This document shows, in pieces, positions 49,288 through 61,590 of a stretch of DNA of 64,000 nucleotides. The DNA is from Cavenderia fasciculata (lineage: Eukaryota; Evosea; Eumycetozoa; Acytosteliales; Cavenderiaceae). Positions within the stretch are counted from its first letter, which is position 1, and every line of letters starts with the position of its first letter. Under the pieces are notes generated by a model. The model searched no databases. It was not told the origin of the DNA and saw only the letters and a list, made by a program, of their open reading frames with translations. The DNA lies in the NCBI RefSeq assembly GCF_000203815.1, contig NW_004457737.1, forward strand, positions 1,674,001-1,738,000, in the 5' to 3' direction. The position numbers and the translations under genes were made by a program.

Positions 49288-51084
49288 ATGGTTAGTATTC
49301 CCCTTTTATTTATCCCCTTATTATAATTTTATTAATTATTATTGTTCTTTTTTTTTTTTTTTTTTTTTTTTTAGGATTATTTAAAAAATCCTAATAATAA
49401 TAATAATAATAATAACTACTCAAATAATAACAATATAAATTTATTTGGATCATTTGGTTTTAAATCATCACCAATTCAAAATATTGAAAATGTTGGTAAT
49501 ATAACACAATATATTAAGGTTGGTAAAGATGGATCAACATTGATATCAAATCCAAAGGATATTGGTAAATCGGAATCTGCTATTGGATTGATGGGACCAC
49601 CAGGATCTGGAAAGAGTTCAATTTGTAATACCTTGTGTTTTATTCTCTACAAGATCATGGAGCCATACTTTGTGGCACTTCGTTCACACGAAACTGTGAC
49701 ATTGGGCGTGTACACGCTGTCACAAGTGGCAAGACTGAAATCACCAGTGACCGTAAACAAGGATGTGTTGGATATGGAGGGACATGACAATAGTCTTGAG
49801 CGAAGTTGGAAGATGGCAATGCTGCTATCGGTCATTTGTGAAGAGATTGTACTTTGCAATCGTGATGCAAGAGCAACTGCATTGATTCAGGCCGTCTCTG
49901 TATTTAAAAAGGGTATGGATCAATCGAGTGCATTGGGTATGCGTCCAATCACCAAACAAATGTTTTTCATGGTCAAGAGTATGAGAGATGCTCCTTCACT
50001 CTTGCATATGCTCGCACAGATCCTCCCGAGTATGGAATTTATCCCTTTTACAGTGCCAGAGTTTACCGATGACGAGGTTGACCAGATGACTACACCACTC
50101 GAGTTTCACCCCGCCATGGTCAAGGCCATCAAGGAAGGTGTTGTGGACAAGATCAAGCCACGTCTCGACAAGCAATCGTTATCGTCAAAGGCAGACTCTA
50201 TCCAACAACTATTGCACGCATTCAACATTGGTGACTACTCTCAGCTCGATGCAATCAACAAAAAGTTGTTTTTGGCCGATTGCAATAGAATCTTGGACGA
50301 GGCAATAGCCAATGGTCACATTGATCACATGGATCGTGCCAAAAAGATCACCGTTTCTGAAGGAATGACATTGGCACAATTCCTAAAAGGTGTCAATGGT
50401 GCTCTTTCAGTTGATTTCAACAAGTCAACCTTTTACGTCAAGGGCAAGAGTGAAGGATACATCAAACAACATTTCCCATCACCATCGATTCCAACCAAAA
50501 TGATAGAGTCGATTTACACGGCTCAGTATAATCTCAAAATGGCTAAACTCGCCGAAGCCAAAGCCATCGCAGAACAAGCAGATAGAAACAAAAAGATGTT
50601 TCTAGAGGGTGTCCAAATAATCAATAAAGCTGCCGAGCTCAAGCTTTCACTCTACATTGACCAACTAAAGTTTGGTCAGTCTTTTGTCCCTTCAAAGGAA
50701 ACGTTTATCGATCGATCACCCATCGCCCATCTCAAAACATGGGGCTTGCACTATGATTTTGGGCCATTCCACCGATACTATGACTCTGTTGTACCGGGTA
50801 TCGCACAAAAGTGGATCGACCAAACAAGTCGTGCCAAATGGAAGGCACCCGTACATGCTCACGGAGACATGACCTGTCAAGGTGGCTGCAAGATGAATGA
50901 TTCTGTCTTTTGTTATAAAAGTACTTGTCGTGGTAGATTGTATTGGGTCGATGGTCCATCGTCTACTGCAATCTGTCAAACATGTGAAACAAAAGCTTCA
51001 TTTGTCGATACAACTCTTTACTGTATTGCTTGTGGTAATCGTTGTAATTGTACTACTCGTCCTAATGGTTCTTATATTCCTTAA
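49288..51084 (+). CDS. GBP/dynamin-like large GTPase with Cys-rich C-terminal tail
   Basis: P-loop protein of 570 residues. The first coding exon is only the ATG (49288-49290); the second exon runs 49375-51084. After an Asn-rich leader there is a Walker A/G1 GLMGPPGSGKSS, a G3-like DVLDMEGHDN, and MVKSMRDAP, whose RD could be the G4 of the guanylate-binding protein group (where the family uses TLRD). The middle (about 300-480) is helical and charged. The last ~60 residues contain about 14 cysteines and at least one His in CxxxC and CxxC pairs (CQGGC, CQTC, CIACGNRCNC), a probable zinc-binding tail. GTP binding is likely; membrane remodelling or defence roles are guesses from distant relatives. 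Exact family is uncertain. Confidence 0.8.
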
Positions 51085-51564
51085 AGTATAATATATTAAA
51101 TAAATTAATATTGACAATTTCATCTCATTACAAAATGGTTATTAATATTTTAAATTGATTTTTAAAGTAGAGCTAAAATAGATCTTCTAATTCTATTTAA
51201 ACAAATTTGGGTTTGATCATGATTATGGATAATAATATAATAATCAGGGAAAAGGAGAGCACTAATAAATATATGTAGAAAATAATATTTATTTTTATAC
51301 ATATTTTCTTCGAAACTTTTATACCTTGATTATTAAATTCAACGAGTTAATACTAAAAAATATTATTATAAGAAGTTATGGTATAGAACATCAAGTTATT
51401 CTGGACCACTCTTGAAAAAAATAATTGAAAAAACAGAAAAATTCCAAACACCTATATGAAAAAACGTTTTTTTTTTTTTAAAGTAATTCTTTTCCTGTTC
51501 TCTCGTATATGAAAAAACGAAAAGGGTACAAATTTTTTGTTTTTTTTTGGGGGCATCCAAAAAT
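51085..51564. other. Spacer upstream of tRNA-Met
   Basis: AT-rich, with a T-run and a repeated motif ATATGAAAAAACG (about 51450 and 51508). No gene is seen. Confidence 0.5.
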
Positions 51565-51637
51565 GCTTGGATAGCTCAGCTGGCAGAGCGTAGGTCTCAT
51601 AATCCTAAGGTCGGGAGTTCAATCCTCCCTTCAGGCA
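51565..51637 (+). tRNA. tRNA-Met (CAT), elongator type
   Basis: A 73-nt cloverleaf reads cleanly. Acceptor GCTTGGA pairs with TTCAGGC (two G-U pairs) with discriminator A. The D arm is GCTC..GAGC around AGCTGGCA, the anticodon arm TAGG-TCTCATAAT-CCTA carries anticodon CAT (51598-51600), and the T arm is GGGAG-TTCAATC-CTCCC. A T-run follows from 51641 as a pol III terminator. The TAGGTCTCATAATCC anticodon arm is typical of eukaryotic elongator Met tRNAs. No intron. Confidence 0.96.
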
Positions 51638-51678
51638 GATTTTTTCCTTTTTTCCTCTCCTCTCCTCTCCTTCCTTTT

Positions 51679-51804
51679 TTCCTCTCTCCTCTCCTCTCCT
51701 TTCCTTTTTTCCACTCTTTCCATTCTCCTCTCCCCCTGAAAAAAATCAGGAGTGTGGAAAAATAGAAAGGAGAGGAAAAAGGAAGGAAAGGAGAGGAGAG
51801 GAAA
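51679..51804. repeat. Long pyrimidine/purine inverted repeat just after the tRNA
   Basis: A C/T-rich arm (about 51679-51739) is followed by a G/A-rich arm (about 51746-51804) that is its imperfect reverse complement. The hairpin tip is CCTGA AAAAAA TCAGG, and both arm bases start CCTCTCCTCTCCTTTCC on the same strand sense. One strand is nearly pure pyrimidine, so the segment could form a hairpin or triplex. Confidence 0.8.
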
Positions 51805-52145
51805 CTCGGAACAAATCAAGTTTCTATTGACCACTTTTGATCAGGACAAAAAGAATTAAAGTTAGCGAGTTAACTTAATAAATAACTATCTAAAGATATA
51901 AACATGATAGTTCTTAGAGAAAGATTGTAGTTATAAAGATACATATGATATTTAATAAAAAATAAATAAAAAAAAACTGTCTAAAAAAGGACAAAATCCA
52001 ATACGCATTTTCATTCATAGTCATGTTCATTTCAATCAAGCACAAAGCAAATTAAAAAGATGAAATATAAATGAATGAAGGAGTAAGGATTACCCAAAAA
52101 TAGTGGAAATCACTCTTTTCAATTATTTAATATATTTATTTATAA
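51805..52145. other. Spacer after the inverted repeat
   Basis: AT-rich, unremarkable; the 3' flank of TRAPPC8 lies at its right end. No gene is seen. Confidence 0.5.
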
Positions 52146-55100
52146 TTATTGATCATCAGCTAAAACATTGATAAGATTTTGAACAGTAGTATAGATATCC
52201 TTTGAAACGTCGCCATTGTTGATTTTGATATTAATTTTGAAACGATTAATATTAAAGGTACCTGGTTGAAGGAAGCAAATGTTCAAGGGCAGCTCGATGT
52301 TTTCGAGGGGCGATAGTTGTACCGAGTGTTTGGTGATACCAGTCCAAAAGTATTGAGAGGTGCTCTGTGATTGAGCGTCGAGGTTTTCGTGTGGCAGCAA
52401 CGTGTCGACGATTAATTGGAGTGTTTGGTGGGTCGAGCAGTTGCTGAGTTGCAATTTGAGTGGCATTGTGCAAATGGATAGTTTGGCAAAGTTGTGTTTG
52501 ATGGTCGAGTCGGGTGTGAGGATTTGGTAACGAATGGGAGCTTGGAACTTGAGAGCTGGGTCAATGTGCAATGTCGATGTTTTGCCAGTTGGCGAGGTTG
52601 TGTTTTTCCAACTACCCCATGGAGTAGCCAACAATGGGTCGTTATAGTGAACTGGAAGGAAAGAAATTGAAGTTGAATTTAAAACTCCCATACGTGTTGG
52701 TTGATGTTGTGAATTGGACGACGAGACTGTACCAAGCTTAGAGGTCGAATTACTTTCCCAAAACAACATCAAGTCTAATTGATTATGATGTTCATTACCA
52801 GTACCAAGATTATTTGATATTGTGTTTGGTTTGTTTGCCTGTTGTTGTAACTGTAGTTGTTGGTGATGAAGCTGATCGGCAACGGCGAGCTTTTCATAGT
52901 CTAGAAACTGGTAGACTGGGAATGAAGAACTATCATACATTGGTTCATTCTTGTCAAACGAAATGTTGGTGACAGTCTGGTCGCCACCCTTTTCTTCGTT
53001 CAACGCTGCTGTGGGTTTGATGGATGGTGTGATTCTAAAAAAGAGATTTGTGAATTGACCTGGGTGGAGTGTGAGAATGACAGAGTTGGGGACGTCTGTA
53101 TGATAAGAGAGTGGTTCGATTTTCCAGTACTTTGAAATGGACGAGATTTGTTTTAGGAAAAACACATCTCCACCTCCTCCAATGATTGGATTGTCTACTT
53201 CCAAACCGAGGAGATAGGCATCCAAATCGGTTGAACTTTGTTGTGAAAAGGTAGAAATTCTTAATGATGGACGTACTTCAAAATCAGTTTGACAACGAGC
53301 CAAACGATATTTGAGGTCAGTATTTCCACTTTCAGATTCATAATAAACCAAACATCTAAGAGTATACTTTCCAACACTTAATCCTCCTCTTACCCATATT
53401 GGTACCATCACCGTTGCTCCTGCTGTCAATTCTATTGAATTTAATTGTATCGATGAATTTAATGAATTTAATATACATGCATCTAAAAAAAAGAAAAAAA
53501 AGATTAGTTTTTTTGGTTTGTTTGATTTTTGTTTTAGTTTTTTTTACCTTGATTATTTGAACCAAAACAAACCAAAGTTGGATGACTTATTCTAATTCTA
53601 ACATTTTTCAATCCCATTTTATTACTACAATTTTTAAGTAGTAATTTTGCTTGTTTCATTTCACCAAAACAAATTGATGATGGGAAATCTACAAATTGTG
53701 CTTCTAATCTTGGCATTGGTGATGTTACACTAAATGTTAAACTTAGGTTTTGTTCATAACTAATTGATTCTCTTTGTGTTTTTGTTCTAAAAAAATAAAA
53801 AATTAAATAAGTAAAATATTATATATTATTATTATTTTTTTATATTTTTTTACTTACTTGTTTAATCTTTTTTGTTTTAATTTAAATTCTCTTTTACCCC
53901 AAATAGTACCACACATACATAAACCAATACCTCTAATATTTAATAAACCTTGTTTTAGAGGGATGATTGAGAATTTTAATTTTTTCGTTTCACTTGGTCC
54001 CAAGAGGATGTCGATGGTTTCAACCTTGAATGGAAGTTCACCATTTTCCATTCGTTGGAGTTGAACTTGATCCAATGGTGACATGTTCGATTCTTCAATA
54101 CCATCTGGACTCTTGTAAGTGGCAACCAAATGAACACTATTAAATTGAAGAGGGATTTGAAGAGGATTTCTAATTTCAACGTCGACAGTAATTGGTTCTT
54201 CCACTACGATTGTTTTTTCCTTTTCAACCTCGATGAAAAGATCACGTTTCCAAAGATCAAAACCTTGTAGTACAGGTTTGGTAATGATCGATGCCTCCTT
54301 TTTAAATGCTTCCTCCATGTCACTCCACCATACCTGTTGATGTGCGTCCGAGGTATAATCTGACAAGAGTACAGTGATACGATCATTTGCAATCACTGGA
54401 ATGGGCAACTCGCCAATATAATTGTCCTTGGTGTAAGACTTGGAAATGTAGAGGAATTCTCTAATGATAGAGTTTTGACTCTGGAACGATTGTGAATTCT
54501 TTTCCAATAGTTTGTTGATAAAACGCAGAGCGTCACTAGTATGACCTTGGAAAAAAGAGTATCTCACCAATGAAAGATGAAGATGATCATCAATACCCAT
54601 CCAATCTCTACCTTCATAGACGGAATAGGAGAATCTAAAACATCGAAGAGCATGCTTTCTCTTGGAGGATTCTGCATACTTGTCACCTGCCAATACAATA
54701 CGCATACACGCCTTTCGAAATGATGGAGATTGACCTTGTAAAAGACAAAAACCTGCTTGTTCCAATAGAATGGCTGCACAAAATGCATCCAAATTCTCTC
54801 TTTCCGCCATAGTCTTGTACAAATCTGCCAACATTTTGAAATTTGATTTTCTCTTTAAAATTTCTCCTTGAATAAATGTTGTCCTAACTGCACAAACATT
54901 TAAATTTCCTCTTTGATATCCATTCAATGCTGTTTCAAATTGTGCATCAGTTTCCTTATTTAACATAAAATTACATATTCCAATCATTTCCTAAAAAGTA
55001 AAAATAAAAATAAATAAATAAATAGATATGTTTTTTGTTTTTTTTTTTACATACAAAAGAAGCAGCATAATGATTTGGAGATTTATCACTATTTAATTCT

Positions 55101-56391
55101 TTTGAAAGATTACGATAAAATGAAAGGGCAGTTTCATAATCTTGAAGTAAAAAGTAAAGATCTGATAATCTTCTTAGACAAGTTTCAACTGGAATCGATG
55201 TTGAAGTTGATGATTCCTTATCATCTCCTTCCTTTTCATTCTTTTTATATCCAATTCTTAATGATACTTTCATTTTTGAAAAAAAACTCTTTTTATTTGC
55301 TGTAATCTAAATGAAAAAAAAAAAAAAAAAAAGAAAGAGTAAATAAATAATTTCTTTTTTTTTCTATATTTCTTTTTTTTTTTTTTACATTTTCATTTAA
55401 TTCAGAAATTGATTTTTCAATATAAGGAGGAATATGTTTTGTAATTAAATCATTGATTATAGTGTTTAGAGGATTTGAAGCTAAATTTGCAGTTGGATCA
55501 AATGATAGACCACCATCATCTTCCTTTTGATTGACACGTAAAAGATAGGAATTATTTGCACCAAAGGTATTTTTCATCTCTGAAAGACGTTTCTCAGACT
55601 CTGTATTCTCAGAGTGTGCCAATATATGGATTTTGGGAATATTTGGATCGATATTGAATTGAGAAATGATCGATGGCGGCTTTGATGGTTCAAACATTTT
55701 GACCAACATACCAATTGGATTGGGATCCTCTACCGATGCAATCAATAGACATGCTATTGGATGTGCAAATGTTTCAACTTCATTACATTTTAATGATTTT
55801 AAATATTGATGTCTATATCTTTCAAACCATGGTGTTGGATCTTGACAAACTAAAAAAATAATAGAAATTGGTTAAGAATATAGATCATCATTATAGTATT
55901 ATCCTTTGTTTGTTTGTATCTTTACCTTTATTAAAATATGGTACATCTTGTTTACTTTTAATATCAACATTTGAACAATATTCATCAGTTGCCAATGAAT
56001 CTACAGATGCAGCAACATCTTTTAATATAGTATCATATGAAGTTTGTTCTAATTGTTGTAATGTTATAAAATTAACCTTGAAATCATTTAATTCATAATA
56101 TGATTCTCCAACTTTAATCGATGCTAAAAGTAAAAGTAAAAGAAATAAAGTGTCAATACTGATATTGATTGACTTTATATCATCACTCACTGTCTCTCTT
56201 CTCTTTCTGTTACCTTTTTTCTTTTCAAGATATTGAGTTAGAATATCAATAAGGGAATGTGACATTCTTTTGAATTGCTTTTGAACTGTTGGTGATGTAA
56301 TCACCAATACTGATGGAGTTGCCCATGATTGTATTGAAGTTCTAATATCTTTATGTTGATTTTGTTGTTGTTGTTGTAATAGTTGACTCAT
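52146..56391 (-). CDS. TRAPPC8/Trs85 subunit of the TRAPP III tethering complex
   Basis: Subunit of the complex that activates Rab1/Ypt1 for early secretory traffic and autophagy. Seven exons (about 56214-56391, 55926-56123, 55389-55849, 55055-55306, 53858-54990, 53548-53786, 52146-53482) give 1,265 residues, in the family's range. Recognisable features include SPTVQKQFKRMSHSLI near the N-terminus, CQDPTPWFERYRHQYL, the helical repeat region (AILLEQAGFCLLQG, KHALRCFRFSYSVYEGRDW), VVEEPITVDVEIRNPLQIPL as the start of the beta-rich C-terminal half, and LPLNICFLQPGTFNINRF at the end. The fit to human TRAPPC8 is clear in KHALRC and VVEEPITV. Confidence 0.93.
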
Positions 56392-57284
56392 ATTCCCTGT
56401 TTTTTAATCAACCAATAAGGTTTGAAATAACTGCTACTCTATCTTACAAATCTCTACTCTCTATGAATTATTTATTATATATATATATGAATGATGATGA
56501 TGATGAGGTGTAAGCAAAACAAGAAACAATATCTTCTCTCTTTCTTTTTGTCTCTGCAAAAATTTGTTTTTTTTTTTTTTTTTTTGATCAAACAACCTAA
56601 CTTCATTTTCCCTCCTCTCACCTCTCATTGTTGTTCTTCACATAATATTTATTATTATTCATAAGAAAGTCAAATGATTTCATCAAGATTATAAATCAAT
56701 TTATCTCTAGATAGATAGTATTTAAAAATACTGCAATGGTTGTTTGTTTGTACAACCATACCCAAAGGTGACGTTGTGATCGATGCGGAAAAAGAAAGAG
56801 AAACTTTTTTAGATTGATCTCGGGATTTCGGATATTGGATGGTTATTGTTTGGTTGGGACCCTTACATTAAAAGTAATCGGGAGAGAGAGAGAGAGAGGA
56901 TGGATGGCTTTGTTGTAAAAGACAAAGATGAGAACAGTACAACAAAAAAGAAATCGTGAATCGTCCAAATTTGGAAAGAGAGATTGCCACCCATCCTTCA
57001 ATCCATCTGTTACACCCCCCCCTCCCTCACCACAAACACAACACAAACAATGTAATACATTGTTGCGATCAATCCCATCAATGACGACATTACCTTTCTT
57101 CCTCTCACTCCTCCTCATCCTATCAAACTATAAACAACAAATCACCGCCATCATTTAAACAAAATTCGTAACCTTTAAAAAAAAAGAACAAGAGGACCCT
57201 TATTTTTTATTTATATTATTTATTTATAACTATCTATCTATCTATCTATCTATAATTATTTATTTATTTATTTAAAGAGAGAAG
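56392..57284. other. Divergent intergenic region
   Basis: Between TRAPPC8 and the ABC transporter, which diverge. It contains a T-run (about 56566-56585), GATGAT repeats, GAGA repeats (56882-56900), CCCCCCCTCCC, and a TATC tetranucleotide run before the transporter start. No gene is seen; both long ORFs are Ser/Pro-biased shadows. Confidence 0.55.
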
Positions 57285-60200
57285 ATGGAATTTGAAGAAC
57301 CAAACTATTTTCAATTAACTCTAAAACAAACTAGAATTCTATTGATTAAAAACTGGAGAATAGCATATAGAAAAAGAGTCACCACTGCCATTCAATTAAC
57401 AGTTCCATTCTTTTTCGTACTTGGACTTTATTTAATTCAATTGGCTGTTGATGATGCACTTTCAACAAATGATTTATTTGCCGATAGTATGATGAAATGA
57501 AAGAAAAAGAAAAAGAAAAGTTATATATATTTATTTATTTATTAATTTATTAATTTCTTTTACTTTTTTTTTTATTTATTTCTTTTATTTTACTTTTTCT
57601 ATTATTTTAAGCACCATCATCATTTAATAATCCAATATCATTAATACCAAAATGTATACCACATCCAAGTAGTGGATCACATTGTTTTACATTTATATAT
57701 GCACCAGATGATGATATTATTCAAGAGTTTGTTAGTGGAGTGTTACAAGATAACCCACATCTTGGTCAACACGATGTCAAAGCCTTTCCAAATCCACAGG
57801 CAGTCAATAATTTTATTCTGGCCAACAAGAATAAAACACAGGCGGCCTATATATTCAATAGTTTTACCAATGGTATCATCAACTATGACATTCAATACAA
57901 CACCAGTTGTGCCAACAGTTGGAATGGTAATGGTCAATGTCCGCCTCCCATCGACTCTGTCATTGCTCCCATGCAAGTTTCAATGGACAAACAAATCATG
58001 AAACTATCCAACCACAAATCATCCTCTCATACACCACCATCATTTATTCCAAACTCTATTTCAATTGAATGGAGTAGTGGTTTATTAGCTCATCCAAAAA
58101 CTAAATATTATAATAGTAAGTAGTTTATATACAAAAAAAAAATATAATATAATTAATATTTATTTATTTTCCTTTTTTTTTTAGTTGTATCAGATTTAGG
58201 AAGTATATTCTTTTTTGCATCATTAATGTTTCAATTTGTATTAATGTTACAAGATATGGTAGTGGAAAAGGAAACAAAGTTAAAGGAAGGTATGAGAATG
58301 ATGGGATTGAAAGAATTGGCTTATTACTTGTCATGGTTCTTGACCTACTCTGTATTTATCATTTTAAATGTATTTTTGTTGATTGCCAGTGGTTTCATCT
58401 TTCAATTCACCTTTTTCAAACGAAATGACTTTGGTACCTACTTTTTCCTATTTCTCTTGTTTGGTATGTCCATCATTTGCTTTGGTTTCTTTTTATCCGC
58501 TTGTCTTAGAAAGAGTCAAGCTGCAACCTTTATCGGGTTCTTTTTGTTTATTCTCTTTTCTATTCTCCAAGCTTTTATTCCCAATCTACTCTACATTGAT
58601 GGAAAACCATACAGCATCCAAGCCATCTTTTCACTACTCTCTCCCATCGTCTTTGCCAAAGGTCTCACCGATCTCGCCACTGCCAGTAATTTCGCCGGTC
58701 TACGTTGGTCAGGTATCGCAGACCATACCCATGTCTTTCCGCTCCTCCTCGTCTATCGTTGGATGGTACTGGATTCTTTTATCTTTCTCGTCCTTGGTTG
58801 GTATATTGACAATGTATTCCCAGGTGAGTTTGGTACTCCCAAACCTTTCTTTTTCTTTCTTCAACCTTCTTATTGGACTGGTAGACCAAGTCGTTTAGAT
58901 TTTAAATCAACAACTCCATCTCAATCATCACAAATTTTAAATCATTCAAATTTAGTATGTAAAAAAAAAAAAAAAGTAAACAATATAATATAATATACTA
59001 ATCATTTTTCTATTTTATTTTTGTTTTTAGGATGAAGATGTAATAAATGAAGAATTAAAAGTAAAAGAAATTGATCCAAAAAATTCAAATGAATTTGCAG
59101 TAGTCATTAAAGATTTGGTAAAGATTTATAGAAACAATGCCTTTTTTAGATCTAAAAAGGATTTCCATGCTGTTAAAGGGTTGTCATTGACCATGCAAAA
59201 GAATCAATTGTTTGCTGTTTTAGTATGTTATAACATTTAAATACTATAACATTTATATATTATATTAATATAATTATTGATTAATTATTTTAAACAAACC
59301 AAAAGGGTCCAAATGGTGCAGGCAAGACAACTACGTTTAGTATGTTGACAGGTCTATTTGGCCCCACTCATGGTGATGCCTACATCTATGGTCACTCCAT
59401 CTCGGATGAAATGAATACTATCCGTAAATTCATGGGTGTTTGTCCACAACATGACCTCTTATTCTCACATCTCACAGGTCGTGAACATTTGGAATTATAC
59501 TCTGCCTTTAAAAACATTCCAGTACATCGAATCGATCAAGAGGTTGAAGAAAGATTAAAAGAAGTAGGATTGCTTGAAATTGGTGACCGTTTTACAACTG
59601 TATATAGTGGTGGTGAAAAAAGAAGATTATCAGTTGCCATTGCAATGACTGGTGATCCTAAAATTGTTTTTCTGTAAGTATCAAACAAATCAAAAACAAA
59701 CAAAACAAGAATATTATATACTAATCTCTTTCTCTTTTTCTTATTTTTAAGTGATGAACCATGTACAGCAATGGATCCAATTGGACGTAGACAAGTATGG
59801 AATATTATTGAAAAGATGAAAAAGAATAGAGCCATTGTATTGACAACTCATAGTATGGAGGAAGCTGATATCTTGTCGGACAAGATTGGTATTATGGCTT
59901 TAGGACGTCTTCGTTGTCTTGGTGATAACTTGCATCTAAAGAGCAAGTATGGATCTGGTTACAAGGTCACTGTCTACTTAAAGTCACAAGGACCGTCGTC
60001 GTACAACAACCTAGCACTAGCCAAATCAATCCAAGCCAAGATTGTCAATTTTGTCCTTCAGAGTGTTCAAGGTGCAACGGTACTCGCATCGTCGACTGAG
60101 CACGTGACTTTTAGCATTCCACGTGACAAAACCAATGAACTGCCCGCTTTCCTAGAGACACTTGAAAACAACCAAACGTTGCTCAACATTGAAGATATCG

Positions 60201-60289
60201 ATGTTAACATTTCATCGCTAGAAGAAGTCTTTTTAAAAATAGTAGAAGATACTACTAATGAATCAAAACAACCAATAACCCAAGAGTAA
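57285..60289 (+). CDS. ABCA-subfamily half transporter
   Basis: Membrane ABC transporter, 857 residues. Exons 57285-57486, 57612-58115, 58185-58954, 59031-59222, 59306-59673 and 59752-60289. An N-terminal membrane helix ([20 protein letters not shown]) and a luminal domain with [13 protein letters not shown] precede about five further helices, typical of the ABCA half-molecules abundant in Dictyostelium. The nucleotide-binding domain (C-terminal half) has Walker [11 protein letters not shown]-loop CPQHDLLF, signature YSGGEKRRL, and a D-loop that reads DEPCTAMDP where DEPTTGLDP is usual, followed by the H-loop TTHSMEEAD. The two substitutions in the DEPxxxxDP stretch are unusual but leave the catalytic Glu. 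Substrate unknown. Confidence 0.94.
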
Positions 60290-60999
60290 GAGTAGTAGAC
60301 CAATAAATTAATTAATAACCCAAATAATATCCATATGAGTATAGTAGTATAGGGTACACGGTGGTCTGTGTTTGTTTGTTTGTTGTTTGTATGTACAGTA
60401 GTATGTTTTCACACAAACCAAAGAATGACGCAAGAGAAGAGCAAAGTGTTTCTTTGTTTTTAAAGTGTGTGTGTTTGGGTTGCGTGTTGAATGTATACTC
60501 GAGAAGCAGCAAAAAGACTGATATGATGTTATATCTAATTAGAATATGATGTTACAATTTTAAAAAGAGAAAAAGAAGAACTGAATGGTCTACAAACTAA
60601 TCTAACAAGTTGGTTTAATTTTTAATTTACACGACGATGCACACACCTCGTTTGGAGACTCTGAGAATAAATAATATACATATTTAGTAAGAAGAGTGCT
60701 GCATCTTGGGTATGAAACTCTTCAAGGTAAAAATCTTGCAAATGTTGACTCCACAAACACAAGGAATATTTTATTTGAATTATGTTAAATTTAATTTGAA
60801 ACTAAACTGACCGACAGACACCTCTGATTATAAATAAATTGTGTTTTCATATTAATCATCATTTCATTTTAAAAATATTATAATTAATTATATATATATA
60901 GAGCTAGGAGCATACCTACTTCTATTATTATTTTAAAAATCAAACTAATTAAATCAATCAAATTTTATTTATTTATTTATACAAATACAAATATAAACT
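60290..60999. other. Intergenic region
   Basis: AT-rich with a TTTG repeat (about 60371-60392). It holds the 3' end of the transporter and the upstream region of the PMP3 gene. One plus-strand ORF (60361-60549) is rich in Cys and Val codons and looks like chance. Confidence 0.55.
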
Positions 61000-61340
61000 A
61001 TGGGTGCCTGTGAAAGAATTTGGTAAATATAAAAATAGTAGAAAAGAATGTATAAGTTTCTAGTTTATTAATCCTTTCTTTTCTATCCGAAAGCCTATTG
61101 ATAATAGCTGTGCTATTACCTCCTCTTGCTGTTATCTTGAAGGTATGTCATTAATAGTATTATTATTATTATCATTGTGTGGTGTCAATCAGAAATCATA
61201 TGATTATTAACAATGAAATTTATTCTTTTTCAAACAAATTGTAGAAAGGATGTTCAGGAACTTTTTGGTTAAATGTACTCTTGACTATTCTTGGTTATAT
61301 TCCAGGTGTAATTCATGCTATATTCGTTGTACTTGATTAG
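61000..61340 (+). CDS. PMP3/UPF0057 small hydrophobic membrane peptide
   Basis: 55-residue proteolipid of the Pmp3 (stress-induced hydrophobic peptide) family, which affects membrane potential and salt tolerance in yeast and plants. Three exons, 61000-61022, 61094-61142 and 61245-61340, each in phase. The protein begins MGACERICLLIIAVLLPP and continues LAVILKKGCSGTFWLNV, then LLTILGYIPGVIHAIFVVLD, with the family's PP-AV-x(3)KGC core and LGYIPG-HA motif. Two transmembrane helices. It is too short and too split for ORF finding, yet every splice site is canonical. Confidence 0.95.
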
Positions 61341-61590
61341 ACAATTTCAAATACAAAAATCAAAGAACAACAATAATAATAATAATAATAATAAAAAACA
61401 TCATTTTATCTGTATATTAAACTTATTATTAGAAACAGTGTTCCGGTTCCCAATGGGCCACGAAAAGTAGATATTATTGAAGAGGTTTTAATTATCGGGG
61501 GCAAAAACAACCTCTCTCGCTGAAAGAATCAGGAAAATTATAAAATTCACGAACCATCCAAGGAACATTATTTATTTATTTTGGATTGAA

